Origin: an uncultured Lachnospiraceae bacterium
GTDB taxonomy: Bacteria > Bacillota > Clostridia > Lachnospirales > Lachnospiraceae
Assembly: GCA_910586715.1 (NCBI GenBank)
Contig: CAJUJG010000011.1
Span: forward strand, 18,320-67,540
DNA: 49,221 bases
Direction of reading: 5' to 3'
Shown: positions 1 through 10,034 of the stretch, in pieces
How positions within the stretch are numbered: the stretch's first letter is position 1
Layout of the letters: each line of letters opens with the position of its first letter
The notes under the pieces: model-generated
Database searches by the model: none
Seen by the model: only the letters and a program-made list of their open reading frames with translations
Told to the model about the DNA's origin: nothing
Program-made: the position numbers and the translations under genes

Positions 1-1363
1 CGCCCGACGCATTGTAAAGCGCCACTACAAACGAGTTAAACTCATGCCCGCCCGGTACACTGTAATAACGAATCCCCACGCTTCCCTGCTCGCTGCAAAT
101 ATCAAGATACGGTTTTGCATCACCCGTTTGGAGCGTCTTATCATCAATTTCAGTCTTTACCTTTTCGTGAATGCCGACAAGCTCATTGACAAAACTCTCA
201 AGCTCCGCCGAAACCGTGTCCTGACCGATGACCGCCCTGATAATCACGGTATTCGGAAACTTTTCAAAAACCTCCAAAAGCTGCCCGCGCATTTCCTTCG
301 TTAAAAATCCCTCTTTAGCCGTACTGTTCGATGCCTCCGCTACCCTCTGTGCGCTCGCACCGCCCTCTGCCGCCGCCTGCGCCGTCTGCTTGGACGCCCC
401 AAGCTTTAACCGCTCGCGCGTCTGCGCAATATACTGCTCAAGGGAAGTCGCTGCAACCGCCCCGTCCGACACCGCCGTCACAACCTGCCGCAGGTTTTTA
501 ATGCACACGTCTCCCGCCGCATACACGCCCGCAATATTCGTCCGCTGATTTTGGTCGGTCACCACATACCCCTGTTCATTCAGGACAATCTTATCCTTAA
601 CCATATCCGTCGCAGGCGCATATCCCACAAACACGAAAATTCCGATATTTCCGCCGTCCTGCGCGCGGTATTCGCTGACCATGCCCGTCCTGTTGTCCCT
701 GATTTTTGCATATTCCACCGTCTTGTCGCCGCCCGCCTCAATCAGCTCTGTTTCAAACCGCACCTCAATTTGCGGATAGTTTTTCAACTGCTCATATACG
801 CCGCGCGCGCACGTAAAGTTTTCGGTGATGACAAGCATTGTCACTTTTTTCACATACCGTGTCAGGAAAATCGATTCCTGCACCGCGGCAAAACCGCCGC
901 CGACCACAAGCACCTCTTTGCCCGTAAAGAATTCTCCGTCACACGTCGCACAGTACGCCACGCCGCGTCCCTTAAATTTTGGCTCGCCCAAAAAACCGAG
1001 ATGCCTTGGATTTGCACCGAGCGCAAGCACCACGCCAAGCGTCTGATAAACCGTACCGTCCGTCGTCGTAACGTGCTTGACATCGCTGTCCATATCCACA
1101 TCGGAAACATTTGCAATCGCAAACTCCGCGCCAAAGCTTTGAGCCTGAAGGCGCATGTTTTCCGTCAGCGCACTTCCGCTTGCATGCTGCACGCCGGGAT
1201 AATTGACAATATCCGACGTAATCGTGATCTGTCCGCCGAACCGCTCTTTTTCCAGCACAATCACACGGTATTTCGCGCGCCCTAAATAAATTGCGGCAGA
1301 AAGCCCCGCAGGACCTCCGCCAATGATAACTGCATCATATAAATCCGTTTTCTGCTGCATCAT
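1..1363 (-). CDS. FAD-dependent thioredoxin reductase / AhpF-like oxidoreductase (3' end outside window)
   Basis: Flavoprotein disulfide reductase expected to pass NAD(P)H electrons to the peroxiredoxin encoded just upstream. The N-terminus carries the FAD-binding motif GGGPAG (about residues 15-20), and a redox-active CATC pair lies at about C138/C141, the position seen in thioredoxin reductases. A second nucleotide-binding region and the AAGDV motif follow. After about residue 310 an alanine-rich linker leads into a further domain running off the left edge and containing VPGGHEFNSF, which resembles the thioredoxin-fold domain of AhpF-like proteins. The domain order is therefore reductase first, redox domain second, the reverse of enteric AhpF. 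The start codon overlaps the ahpC stop (TAATG), so translation is probably coupled. At least 454 codons are present; the stop lies outside the window. Confidence 0.9.
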   Translation of the reverse strand, partial: MMQQKTDLYDAVIIGGGPAGLSAAIYLGRAKYRVIVLEKERFGGQITITSDIVNYPGVQHASGSALTENMRLQAQSFGAEFAIANVSDVDMDSDVKHVTTTDGTVYQTLGVVLALGANPRHLGFLGEPKFKGRGVAYCATCDGEFFTGKEVLVVGGGFAAVQESIFLTRYVKKVTMLVITENFTCARGVYEQLKNYPQIEVRFETELIEAGGDKTVEYAKIRDNRTGMVSEYRAQDGGNIGIFVFVGYAPATDMVKDKIVLNEQGYVVTDQNQRTNIAGVYAAGDVCIKNLRQVVTAVSDGAVAATSLEQYIAQTRERLKLGASKQTAQAAAEGGASAQRVAEASNSTAKEGFLTKEMRGQLLEVFEKFPNTVIIRAVIGQDTVSAELESFVNELVGIHEKVKTEIDDKTLQTGDAKPYLDICSEQGSVGIRYYSVPGGHEFNSFVVALYNASG

Positions 1364-1926
1364 TATAAAATACCTACTAAATCAAGACTTGGTTTCAGGG
1401 TTTCTGCGCCCGGCTGCCACTTTGCCGGACATACTTCATCTCCATGCTCTGCCACAAACTGCAGCGCCTGCACCTTGCGCAAAAGCTCCTCGGCGTTTCT
1501 TCCCACATTTCCGGCGCTGATTTCGTACGCCGCAATCTTTCCCTCGGGATTGATGATAAACGTGCCTCTCTCCGCCTTACCCGTCTCCTCAATTAAAACA
1601 TCAAAATCAATGCAAAGCGCATGCGTCGGGTCGGCAAGCATCGGATATTCCAGTTTTTTGATGCGGTCCGACGCGTCCTTCCAAGCCTTGTGGACAAAAT
1701 GCGAATCCGTGGATACCGAATAAACTTCGCAGCCCAGTTTTTGAAACTCCTGATACTTGTCCTGCAAATCCTCAAGCTCCGTCGGGCAGACAAACGTAAA
1801 ATCCGCAGGATAAAAGAAAAATACCGCCCATTTTCCCAAGATGTCCTTTTTGGTTACGGTCGTAAAGCTGTCCTTATGGAATGCATCAACCGAAAAATCA
1901 CTTACTTCCTTTAAAATCATTGACAT
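1363..1926 (-). CDS. ahpC: Alkyl hydroperoxide reductase subunit C (2-Cys peroxiredoxin)
   Basis: Cytoplasmic peroxidase that reduces H2O2 and organic hydroperoxides. At 187 residues it has the usual AhpC length. The peroxidatic cysteine is C47 in FTFVCPTE and the resolving cysteine is C166 in EVCPAKW. The frame stays open upstream to 2043, but the ATG at 1926 is preceded by AAGGAG at good spacing and gives the normal N-terminus MSMILKEVSDF. Its stop overlaps the start of the downstream AhpF-like flavoenzyme, forming the usual two-gene peroxide-reduction operon. No clear PerR-type operator was recognised upstream. Confidence 0.96.
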   Translation of the reverse strand: MSMILKEVSDFSVDAFHKDSFTTVTKKDILGKWAVFFFYPADFTFVCPTELEDLQDKYQEFQKLGCEVYSVSTDSHFVHKAWKDASDRIKKLEYPMLADPTHALCIDFDVLIEETGKAERGTFIINPEGKIAAYEISAGNVGRNAEELLRKVQALQFVAEHGDEVCPAKWQPGAETLKPSLDLVGIL

Positions 1927-2048
1927 AATTGTTTCTCCTTTTCTCTTTTTACTCCCGCATTCCCTGATGCCTGAACCTGTGCAAAACCGGGAGCATATAG
2001 AGATAGATTTTGTAAAAATAAGGATTTTATGCATTGATTTCACGTTCT

Positions 2049-2336
2049 TTATCTGATTTCCTTTACCGTGACCAAAACCGTACCCCCCGGCTGTTTTCCG
2101 ATTTTACTGCGAATGTCTTTTCGAATTCCAATAATATAGCAGACAGAACCGTCCGCATTTTTGACGCCCATATTGACAATGCTTCCGCAGTATGGCTCAC
2201 CGTCAAAGGTGATTTCCGCCTTTACCCTGCCTTTGCCAAATTCCGTTCGTATATCATATGGAAAACGGACATAGGCACCGCCTTTCTCAGGAACCGCCTC
2301 AATTATCGAACAAATTTCATACGTTTTTGTATTCAT
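2049..2336 (-). CDS. DUF1905 domain protein
   Basis: A 95-residue protein matching the DUF1905 family, a small beta-barrel domain of unknown biochemical role. Recognisable features are the opening segment with IIEAVPEKGGAYVRFPYD, the central GEPYCGSIVNMG and the closing GTVLVTVKEI. A GGAGG lies upstream of the ATG. It sits 45 bp after the DUF2200 gene on the same strand, so the two are probably co-transcribed. No catalytic residues can be assigned. Confidence 0.85.
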   Translation of the reverse strand: MNTKTYEICSIIEAVPEKGGAYVRFPYDIRTEFGKGRVKAEITFDGEPYCGSIVNMGVKNADGSVCYIIGIRKDIRSKIGKQPGGTVLVTVKEIR

Positions 2337-2380
2337 TCCCTGTTCCTCCCCATTTCTACGGTTTCCCGCTTACTAAAGCG

Positions 2381-2731
2381 CTATTTCCTCAAAATTTTTT
2401 CCATTGGTTTTCCTTTCGCCAGCTCGTCAATCAGCTTGTCCAAATACCGGATTTCCTGCATCAGAGGCTCCTGAATCGTTTCCACGCGCACACCGCACAC
2501 GGTCCCAGTAATCCGTTTTCTGTTCGGATTCAGTGCAGGCGCATTTTCAAAAAAAGTCCTATAAGTCACCTGCCTGTTTACCGCATCCCCAAGTTCCTCT
2601 GCCGTATAACCGGTCAGCCAGCAGATTACCTGGTCAACCTCGTCTATGGTTCTTCCCTTTTTCTGCGCTTTCGCCGTCAGCAACGGATAGATTTTGGCAA
2701 ATTGCATTGCGTATATTTTTTCGTTATCCAT
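2381..2731 (-). CDS. DUF2200 domain protein
   Basis: A 116-residue protein with the conserved DUF2200 pattern: an opening KIYAMQFAKIYPLL, a central VICWLTGYTAEEL, and the end LMQEIRYLDKLIDELAKG. The family is widespread in Firmicutes, is predicted cytoplasmic and helical, and has no established function. AAGGAG precedes the ATG. It is the first gene of a probable two-gene unit with the DUF1905 gene. Confidence 0.88.
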   Translation of the reverse strand: MDNEKIYAMQFAKIYPLLTAKAQKKGRTIDEVDQVICWLTGYTAEELGDAVNRQVTYRTFFENAPALNPNRKRITGTVCGVRVETIQEPLMQEIRYLDKLIDELAKGKPMEKILRK

Positions 2732-2930
2732 ACGCCTGTTCTCCTTTCTTTACATGGCTATCATCAAAAAGCTGCACCCAAGATTATCATTTTGTGTGTC
2801 AAAATCCTCTGTTCCCTACTTTATGGTGCAGCAAAAGTTTACATAAATTGTTTAAAATGTTCTATTATTTTAAATTTTAGCAATTTTTTGATGTTTTTTA
2901 TTCAAAATTTGTGTAAATAGTATTGATTAT

Positions 2931-2960
2931 CTGACAAAAATGCGATAACATATTTATAGA
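2931..2960 (+). promoter_or_regulatory. Candidate promoter for the ComFB-like gene
   Basis: CTGACA (2931-2936) and TATAGA (2955-2960) are separated by 18 bp, in an AT-rich 275-bp gap between divergent genes. An alternative pairing is TTGATT (2923-2928), 17 bp, TAACAT. A strong AAGGGGGG ribosome-binding site follows at about 2991-2998. Consensus reading only. Confidence 0.4.
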
Positions 2961-3006
2961 ATATGTATTGTTCCAATTTTTATAAATTTCAAGGGGGGAA
3001 CTGAGT

Positions 3007-3276
3007 GTGGAAGGTTTGAAAAATATTATGGAAGAGGATGTGGAGCGCCAGCTTGATACACTGCTGCCTACCATGCCGAATATATGCAGCTGCGACATCT
3101 GCCGGTCAGATATGGCTGCTTATGCGCTCAACCGTTTAAAGCCAAACTACGTGCGTTCAAACAAGGGAGCACTTTTTCACAAAGTAAATAACTCGTCCAC
3201 ACAGGCGAAAACCGATTTGATGACTGCGGTTATCACTGCGATCAATACAATCGGCGCACGTCCCAGCCATAACTAA
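3007..3276 (+). CDS. ComFB-like (late competence development) family protein
   Basis: An 89-residue protein resembling the ComFB family (PF10719). It has an acidic helical N-terminus, the motif CSCDICRSDMAAYALNRLKP with closely spaced cysteines that suggest a metal site, and a C-terminus ending in helix TAVITAINTIG. The start is GTG at 3007, eight bases after an AAGGGGGG Shine-Dalgarno. In Bacillus comFB lies between comFA and comFC; here it stands alone, so a competence role is not supported by context. Related proteins occur singly across Clostridia. Confidence 0.8.
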   Translation: MEGLKNIMEEDVERQLDTLLPTMPNICSCDICRSDMAAYALNRLKPNYVRSNKGALFHKVNNSSTQAKTDLMTAVITAINTIGARPSHN

Positions 3277-3289
3277 AATACAGTCATTT

Positions 3290-3330
3290 TTAAAAGGATT
3301 AATCCAATCATATGAATTAATCCTTTTTTA
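3290..3330. terminator. Bidirectional intrinsic terminator between comFB-like gene and nth
   Basis: AAAAGGATTAAT pairs with ATTAATCCTTTT around a 12-nt loop, followed by a T-run on the plus strand and preceded by A residues that give U residues on the minus strand. It lies between two converging genes and can serve both. Confidence 0.85.
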
Positions 3331-3349
3331 TTTTACGCTATTTTTCCCG

Positions 3350-4009
3350 TCAAATCCGTTTCGCACAAATATCTTTCAGACAGCACTTATCGCAATATGG
3401 CTTTGTCCGCGCCGTACAAACCTCACGCCCGTGGTCCACAAGCCTGTGACAGAAATCACTCCCCTCCTCGGGCGGAATAATCTCCCACAGTGCCATTTCC
3501 ACCTTCTTCGGCTCCTTAATCCCGTCCACAAGCCCAATCCGGTTTGTCAGACGAATGCAATGCGTATCCGTCACAATTGCAGGCTTTCCAAACACATCCC
3601 CCATAATCAGGTTGGCGCTCTTTCTTCCCACGCCGGGCAGCTTCAAAAGCTTGTCAAAATCGTCGGGAACCTTATCGTCATATTTCTCATGCAGCATCTG
3701 CATACACGCACTGATGTCGCGCGCTTTACTGTGCCCAAGACCACAGGGCTTTACTATCTCCTCAATCTCCGGCACCTCTGCCGCCGCCAAAGCCGCAACC
3801 GTCGGAAATTTCTCATACAATCCCTGAACCACCACATTCACGCGCGCGTCCGTACACTGCGCCGCAAGCCGCACACTCACCAAAAGCTTCCAAGCCTCAT
3901 TGTAATCAAGCGTACAGTCGGAATGCGGATATTCCTGTTTCAGACGCGCAATCACCTCCAATGCGAGCGCCTTTTTTTCCTTCGTTTTTTTGCTCTCTTT
4001 CATTAACAC
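3350..4009 (-). CDS. nth: Endonuclease III (DNA glycosylase / AP lyase)
   Basis: Base-excision repair enzyme that removes oxidised pyrimidines and nicks the abasic site. The helix-hairpin-helix reads LPGVGRKSAN, with the catalytic lysine, followed by VTDTHCIRL with the catalytic aspartate. The C-terminus has the four cysteines of a [4Fe-4S] cluster (CTARTKPYCDKCCLKDIC); the first spacing is seven residues rather than the six of E. coli. The start is taken as GTG at 4009, five bases after GGAG; ATG at 4003 is the alternative and changes only two residues. A two-hairpin leader lies directly upstream. Confidence 0.95.
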   Translation of the reverse strand: MLMKESKKTKEKKALALEVIARLKQEYPHSDCTLDYNEAWKLLVSVRLAAQCTDARVNVVVQGLYEKFPTVAALAAAEVPEIEEIVKPCGLGHSKARDISACMQMLHEKYDDKVPDDFDKLLKLPGVGRKSANLIMGDVFGKPAIVTDTHCIRLTNRIGLVDGIKEPKKVEMALWEIIPPEEGSDFCHRLVDHGREVCTARTKPYCDKCCLKDICAKRI

Positions 4010-4034
4010 AAAATCTCCATGCTATCAATAAACT

Positions 4035-4086
4035 GCGAATTTGTTCCCTTGCACAAATTTGCCAAAACTGAAAGATTTCTAATCTT

Positions 4087-4094
<8 letters not shown>
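4035..4094 (-). repeat. Two-hairpin leader module between aspS and nth
   Basis: Read on the minus strand, hairpin 1 (4094-4064) has 14-bp perfect arms AAAACTGAAAGATT around a 3-nt loop and contains the aspS stop codon. Hairpin 2 (4062-4035) begins GCAAATTTGTGC and ends CAAATTCGC. The same arrangement precedes hisS, pheT and the response regulator gene. Hairpin 1 could act as the aspS terminator, though its U-run on the minus strand is only four bases. Confidence 0.7.
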
Positions 4095-5886
<1,792 letters not shown>

Positions 5887-5912
5887 AATCTCCTCCATGC
5901 CGATTGAACGGC

Positions 5913-7175
5913 TTAGTTTTTTAATCCTTCTTTATAAAATTCCTGAAACTCCTCATATCCCTGCGCCGTAAGCTGCTCCTTTTGGAATTTCTTGTTCTTG
6001 TTCATCCGCACGACAAGCACCTGTGCACCGTTCTCCCGTTCCTTTTGTGCCTTGCCAATCACCTCGCGCAGCGCCTCGTTTGACACGCCTTTTTCGACAA
6101 GGTACGCTATTTTCTTACTCTGATTTGGAATTTGGAAACCGTTCTCCAGCAAAATCAGAATAATCCGCTCAAAGCCAATGGAAAAGCCGCACGCCGGAAC
6201 ATCCTTTCCCGTAAACCTGCCGACCATCCCGTCATAGCGTCCGCCTCCTCCGCAGCTGCCGCCAAACTCCGGCATCGCAATCTCAAAAATCGTTCCTGTA
6301 TAATACGACATGCCGCGCACCAGCGTGGGGTCGAACACCAGTTTAAAGCAGTCGCTCTTTGTCGCGTTCACGCTCTCAATAATATCCCGAAAACTTGTCC
6401 GTACCTCATTCTCCAAAAAGTCTTCCAGTTTTTCCTCAATAAAGGAAAGCGTATCCTCAGCCGTCTGCATGCCCTGAAAAAGCGACAGGTATTTGTCAAC
6501 AAGCTCTTTCGCATAGCCGTCCGCAAGCAGCTCCTGCTCTACACCGTCAAGACCGATTTTGTCCATCTTATCAAGCGTGATAAAAATACTGTCATAGTGC
6601 GCCTCATCAAAGCCACTGTACGCCGCCATCGCCTTCAAAATCCTGCGGTCATTGATACGGATTTCAAAATTTTCAAACCCCAAATTTCCAAGCGTTGTCG
6701 TCGTCGCCAAAATCAGCTCAATTTCCGCAAGGTTGGACGGCTCGCCTAAAATGTCAATATCACACTGCATAAACTGACGGTATCTGCCTTTTTGCGGTCT
6801 GTCCGCACGCCACACGTTTCCGATCTGCAATGCCTTAAACGGCGCCGGCAGCTCGTTTGCATGGTTGGAATAATACCGTACGAGGGGCACGGTAAGGTCA
6901 TAACGCATACCGTAGTCAACGACATCTGCCTCCTCCTTTGCCGTCTCCAAATTCAGCTTTTCCCCGCGTTTTAACACTTTAAAGACCAGTTTCTCGTTCT
7001 CACCGCCCTGCTTACTGCTCAGATTTTGAATGTCCTCCATGCACGGCGTCTCAATCGGGGTAAATCCAAACTTTGCATATGTTTCCTTAATTACGCCGAT
7101 TACGTAGTCGCGCATCTGCATCTCCTCAGGCAAAATATCCTTCATGCCTGTCACAGGCTTTTTATTTAATGCCAT
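5913..7175 (-). CDS. hisS: Histidyl-tRNA synthetase
   Basis: Class II synthetase, 420 residues. Motif 2 appears as GNVWRADRPQKGRYRQF, the histidine-binding loop as LVRGMSYYTGTIFE, and motif 3 as CGFSIGFERI; a C-terminal anticodon-binding domain follows. GAGG precedes the ATG. It is first in the hisS-aspS operon, driven by the promoter at 7292-7320. No T-box motif was found in its roughly 110-nt leader, which instead holds two hairpins of a repeated module. Confidence 0.96.
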   Translation of the reverse strand: MALNKKPVTGMKDILPEEMQMRDYVIGVIKETYAKFGFTPIETPCMEDIQNLSSKQGGENEKLVFKVLKRGEKLNLETAKEEADVVDYGMRYDLTVPLVRYYSNHANELPAPFKALQIGNVWRADRPQKGRYRQFMQCDIDILGEPSNLAEIELILATTTTLGNLGFENFEIRINDRRILKAMAAYSGFDEAHYDSIFITLDKMDKIGLDGVEQELLADGYAKELVDKYLSLFQGMQTAEDTLSFIEEKLEDFLENEVRTSFRDIIESVNATKSDCFKLVFDPTLVRGMSYYTGTIFEIAMPEFGGSCGGGGRYDGMVGRFTGKDVPACGFSIGFERIILILLENGFQIPNQSKKIAYLVEKGVSNEALREVIGKAQKERENGAQVLVVRMNKNKKFQKEQLTAQGYEEFQEFYKEGLKN

Positions 7176-7222
7176 ACCGGTACCTCATTTCCTTATTTAT
7201 AATCATGCTTCCTTCTTAATGT

Positions 7223-7277
7223 GCGAGTTTGGGCTGCAAAGCACAAACTTGCGGGTTGAAAATTTTAATTTTCAACC
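7223..7277 (-). repeat. Two-hairpin leader module upstream of hisS
   Basis: On the minus strand hairpin 1 (7277-7254) has GGTTGAA arms extended by an AT-rich stem, and hairpin 2 (7252-7223) begins GCAAGTTTGTGCTTTGCAG and closes with CCCAAACTCGC. It lies in the hisS 5' UTR, 48 bases before the start codon. Near-identical hairpin-2 sequences occur before pheT and the response regulator gene. Confidence 0.75.
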
Positions 7278-7291
7278 TTTTATCTCCCATG

Positions 7292-7320
7292 ATTTTACAC
7301 TTTTTGCACCAGCTTTTCAA
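7292..7320 (-). promoter_or_regulatory. Promoter of hisS-aspS
   Basis: TTGAAA (7320-7315), a 17-bp spacer and TAAAAT (7297-7292) on the minus strand. This predicts a leader of about 110 nt that contains the two-hairpin module. Consensus match only. Confidence 0.6.
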
Positions 7321-7421
7321 GTGCTATCTCCAAAGTATTATCTTCATTAAAAAAAGTTTTCCACACAAAAGTTTCGTTACTTTCCACTGTGTTTTGGTAA
7401 CAACTATTTATCTGCCACACT

Positions 7422-7670
7422 TTAGTCGCACCCGAAATTGCGCACGCTTCCCTTTGCCCAAGGACTGCCCACGTCACAGCGTCCGTGATGATACGCGGTA
7501 CTCACCGTGCCCTCGCTCTGCTCATCGGACACCTCGATCTTAATACGGCTCACACCGCCCGAAGTCTTTTCGTCCAGCATTTTGATAACATCCTCAATTT
7601 CCATCTCCTGCTGCCGTTTCTTTTGCTGCGCAAGCTCGTCCATATCCTCTAATCCGCTAAATACTGCCAT
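7422..7670 (-). CDS. Conserved small protein of unknown function
   Basis: An 82-residue acidic protein. The N-terminal half is predicted helical (DELAQQKKRQQEMEIEDVIK), and the C-terminal half has a distinctive STAYHHGRCDVGSPW segment whose histidines and cysteine could bind a metal. I recall similar short proteins in Lachnospiraceae but know no function. The frame also has an ATG at 7682, but AAAGGAG ends only one base before it; the ATG at 7670 is preferred, with GGTGAT in front. It lies between the lipoprotein gene and the hisS promoter. Confidence 0.6.
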   Translation of the reverse strand: MAVFSGLEDMDELAQQKKRQQEMEIEDVIKMLDEKTSGGVSRIKIEVSDEQSEGTVSTAYHHGRCDVGSPWAKGSVRNFGCD

Positions 7671-7759
7671 ATTAATCACCATGCTCCTTTACAAAATTCT
7701 ATTCCCGCGAACAACGAACCAAGTAACTGCCCACAGATATTTGGCGACTGCCGCGAGGG

Positions 7760-8485
7760 TTAAAACCCCGTAGCCTGCTGCGGGGTTTTTGACTCCGTTT
7801 CCCTGCTCCAGTTTTCTTTAGGAATAGTCATCATATATCCGTCCCCAAAAACCGTTTCGTTCGAATAGCCTGTTGTATAACTGTCATACACCAAAAGAAC
7901 GTTTCGGAATGCATCCTTGGGAATGTCGTATACCAGTTTTCCTTTTATCTCCTCACCGACCGTCGCAAGCCACATATCCTCCAGTTGTCCTTCCTCAAGC
8001 CCTTCCTCCAGCGGATAAAGCTTTTCATAGTCCTGATTTACGAAATCCCCTGTAAAACAGACCATAAGGAATTCCTGCGCATACATACTGAAAACAAGCT
8101 CATCACCACAAGGCGTAATCGCAACGTCAAGAACCATAAACTCACGTTCGCCATCTGCAATCACATCGCCAACCGCGTCCGTAAACGTAACCCCGTCAAT
8201 CTGCAAGTCATAAAACATCGTGCTTATTTTGTCTTCCCGTTCAAAAAAATATGTTTCCCCGATAGGGACGTCCTCTGAAGGCTCTTCTGCCGTTGTCTGC
8301 TCTGTATGAAGCGCCTGCGTATCGTACACTTGCGTATCAGATATATCCATATATGCTGTTTCTGTTTCCAAATCCTGCGAACTAACATTCGATGTCCTGT
8401 CGGCACATCCCGTGCCCAACATTATAACTGCCGCAATCATAGAAAGCAATGCAATCATTGTCTTATTGCTCTTTTGTTTTTTCAT
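7760..8485 (-). CDS. Putative lipoprotein of unknown function, DUF4352-like domain
   Basis: A 241-residue predicted exported protein. A positively charged start (MKKQKSNK), a hydrophobic stretch and Cys at GTGC indicate a signal peptide with a degenerate lipobox. An acidic, threonine-rich linker follows, then a beta-rich region (VTFTDAVGDVIADGEREFMV onward) reminiscent of DUF4352 immunoglobulin-like domains. The ORF opens at 8518, but the ATG at 8485 has AAGG eight bases upstream and starts a normal signal peptide. The last codons and the stop lie inside a GC-rich terminator hairpin. Confidence 0.7.
   Translation of the reverse strand: MKKQKSNKTMIALLSMIAAVIMLGTGCADRTSNVSSQDLETETAYMDISDTQVYDTQALHTEQTTAEEPSEDVPIGETYFFEREDKISTMFYDLQIDGVTFTDAVGDVIADGEREFMVLDVAITPCGDELVFSMYAQEFLMVCFTGDFVNQDYEKLYPLEEGLEEGQLEDMWLATVGEEIKGKLVYDIPKDAFRNVLLVYDSYTTGYSNETVFGDGYMMTIPKENWSRETESKTPQQATGF
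7762..7790 (-). terminator. Intrinsic terminator overlapping the lipoprotein stop codon
   Basis: AAAACCCCG and CGGGGTTTTT form a strong stem. On the minus strand it ends in U residues within and after the TAA of the lipoprotein gene, so coding sequence and terminator share bases. On the plus strand it also resembles a terminator. Confidence 0.8.
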
Positions 8486-8598
8486 ATTCAACCTTCTGTT
8501 TCCATTCCTGTCCTGCAACTCTACAAACCATTATATTTTTCGCAGTACAAACTGTCAAGCGCAACCGCACGATTTCCTTAAACAGGACTTTATCAAAT

Positions 8599-9738
8599 CT
8601 ATTTTGTTTCCGCCCCCGCTTTAAAATTATAAACAGGCTTTATGATTTTATCCACCATCACCGTTTCCCCGATAACCTGCAATATATCCTCTATCTTCCG
8701 GTACGCAAACGGCGATTCGTCGAGCGTATCCTTATTTACGCAAATCGAATGAATGCCCTCCATCGCCTTTTTAAATTCGGAAACCGTATGATGCTCTTTG
8801 ACTTCGGAGCGCTTGTAAATCCGCCCCGAACCGTGCGGCGCGGAACAGTTCCAATCCTCGTTACCAAGCCCTGTTCCAAGGATAATCCCGTCGCGCATGT
8901 TCATCGGAATGATAACACGCTCTCCCATCTTTGCGCTGATTGCGCCCTTTCGCAAGACGGGCATTTCACCCGAAAAGTCAATATAATTGTGAATGCAGGT
9001 ATCACTGTCCAAAACCTTCCATTTCATTCCGCGTACAATCTCGTCAATTATCGCCTCGCGGTTGTAACGCGCAAAGTCCTGCACAATCTCCAAATCATGC
9101 AGATAATGCTCCAGCAGCTCCCCGTCCAAACAGGTCATGTCATACGATGCATATCCCTGTTTGTTCTTTTGAGACGCTTTCTGTCCCTCTCTTAAATAAT
9201 AGCTTGTCACTTCCATGCCAAGATGGCGGCTGCCGGAATGCACCACAAGATACAGCGCACCTTCCTCGTCCCTGTCCGCCTCAATAAAATGGTTCCCGCC
9301 GCCAAGCGTTCCAATGCTGCGCTCCGCCTTCAACATATCGATTGCCTTAAAGCAATGCAGATTCTCAAGCGCAAGCATATTAACGAACTTATGGAATGTT
9401 TTCCGAACCCTCGGACCGACCGGAACAGTTTCGCGGATAACCGTGTCCAGCTTTTGGTATTCTATATTTTTTTGTTTTATCTTCGCAAGCGTCATTCCGC
9501 ACCCGATGTCTACGCCGACCAGGCTTGGGAGCAGAGACGCGCTAACCGTCATTGTCAGCCCGATTGTACCGACCTTTCCCGCATGTACATCCGGCATGAC
9601 GCGGATTTTGCTCCCCGCAGCGCTTGGGTGGTCGCAAATCATTTGCAACTGTTTTCTCGCATACTCGTCAATGGCATACTGCTCGTTTTGGGTCGTGTAG
9701 ACAACAGCATTTGTATATTTTCCATAGATTGTAATCAT
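8599..9738 (-). CDS. rtcB: RtcB-family RNA ligase
   Basis: GTP- and Mn-dependent ligase joining 2',3'-cyclic phosphate or 3'-phosphate RNA ends to 5'-OH ends. Family signatures are PDVHAGKVGTIG near the start, the metal-binding VGVDIGCGM, GGGNHFIE, HSGSRHLGM, and a late APHGSGR that probably holds the guanylylated histidine. At 379 residues it is shorter than E. coli RtcB (about 408) and archaeal forms. AAGGAG precedes the ATG at 9738. Neither rtcA, an archease gene nor an obvious RtcR-type regulator lies nearby, so it may work alone in RNA repair. Confidence 0.93.
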   Translation of the reverse strand: MITIYGKYTNAVVYTTQNEQYAIDEYARKQLQMICDHPSAAGSKIRVMPDVHAGKVGTIGLTMTVSASLLPSLVGVDIGCGMTLAKIKQKNIEYQKLDTVIRETVPVGPRVRKTFHKFVNMLALENLHCFKAIDMLKAERSIGTLGGGNHFIEADRDEEGALYLVVHSGSRHLGMEVTSYYLREGQKASQKNKQGYASYDMTCLDGELLEHYLHDLEIVQDFARYNREAIIDEIVRGMKWKVLDSDTCIHNYIDFSGEMPVLRKGAISAKMGERVIIPMNMRDGIILGTGLGNEDWNCSAPHGSGRIYKRSEVKEHHTVSEFKKAMEGIHSICVNKDTLDESPFAYRKIEDILQVIGETVMVDKIIKPVYNFKAGAETK

Positions 9739-9817
9739 AAACTTCTCCTTTTTTATCTTGAATTCTTTCCTTTATATTTTCTTTTGGTGTTTTTTGCACC
9801 GCCAATATTTTGACAGC

Positions 9818-9846
9818 AAAAAAACACCTTGATACAAGGTGTTTTA
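9818..9846 (-). terminator. Strong intrinsic terminator after the 24-codon ORF
   Basis: AACACCTT pairs with AAGGTGTT around a short loop and is followed on the minus strand by seven U residues. It closes the transcript starting at the 10035-10063 promoter and separates it from rtcB. Confidence 0.85.
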
Positions 9847-9881
9847 TCTGAAAAGTTATTGATTACCATACCGCTCTAATC

Positions 9882-9893
9882 GAACAAATGTTC
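9882..9893. promoter_or_regulatory. LexA (SOS) box-like palindrome
   Basis: GAACAAATGTTC matches the Gram-positive SOS-box core GAAC-N4-GTTC, with C in front as in the Bacillus consensus. It overlaps the stop codon of the 24-codon ORF and lies upstream of the terminator, so no clear target promoter overlaps it. It may be a decayed or fortuitous site. Confidence 0.35.
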
Positions 9894-9967
9894 TAAACCT
9901 TTTCAAGGACAATCGCACCTTGTTTTTTCATTATGATATTTAAACTGTTTTTCACACGATGCTGCAT
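9893..9967 (-). CDS. Short ORF (24 codons) with strong expression signals
   Basis: The peptide begins MQHRVKNSLN and ends IVLEKV, and is basic and probably helical. An ideal AAGGAGG lies six bases before the ATG; a consensus promoter (10035-10063) and a strong terminator (9818-9846) define a transcript of about 200 nt. It could be a genuine small protein, a regulatory RNA carrying an ORF, or the 5' remnant of a longer gene: other frames stay open for 8 to 14 codons past the stop. No homologue recognised. Confidence 0.5.
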   Translation of the reverse strand: MQHRVKNSLNIIMKKQGAIVLEKV

Positions 9968-10034
9968 CTTGTCCTCCTTATCGAAACCGAATTAATTTGT
10001 TCCACGCAAAGTTCGTGCTCTCTGCTTACTGAAA

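Noticed and set aside
551..1285. Plus-strand ORF of 244 codons
   Set aside because: Antisense to the AhpF-like gene, whose minus-strand frame has clear FAD and CxxC motifs.
7176..7290. T-box for hisS
   Set aside because: No GGGTGG-type core or specifier arrangement in the leader; the hairpins belong to the repeated module.
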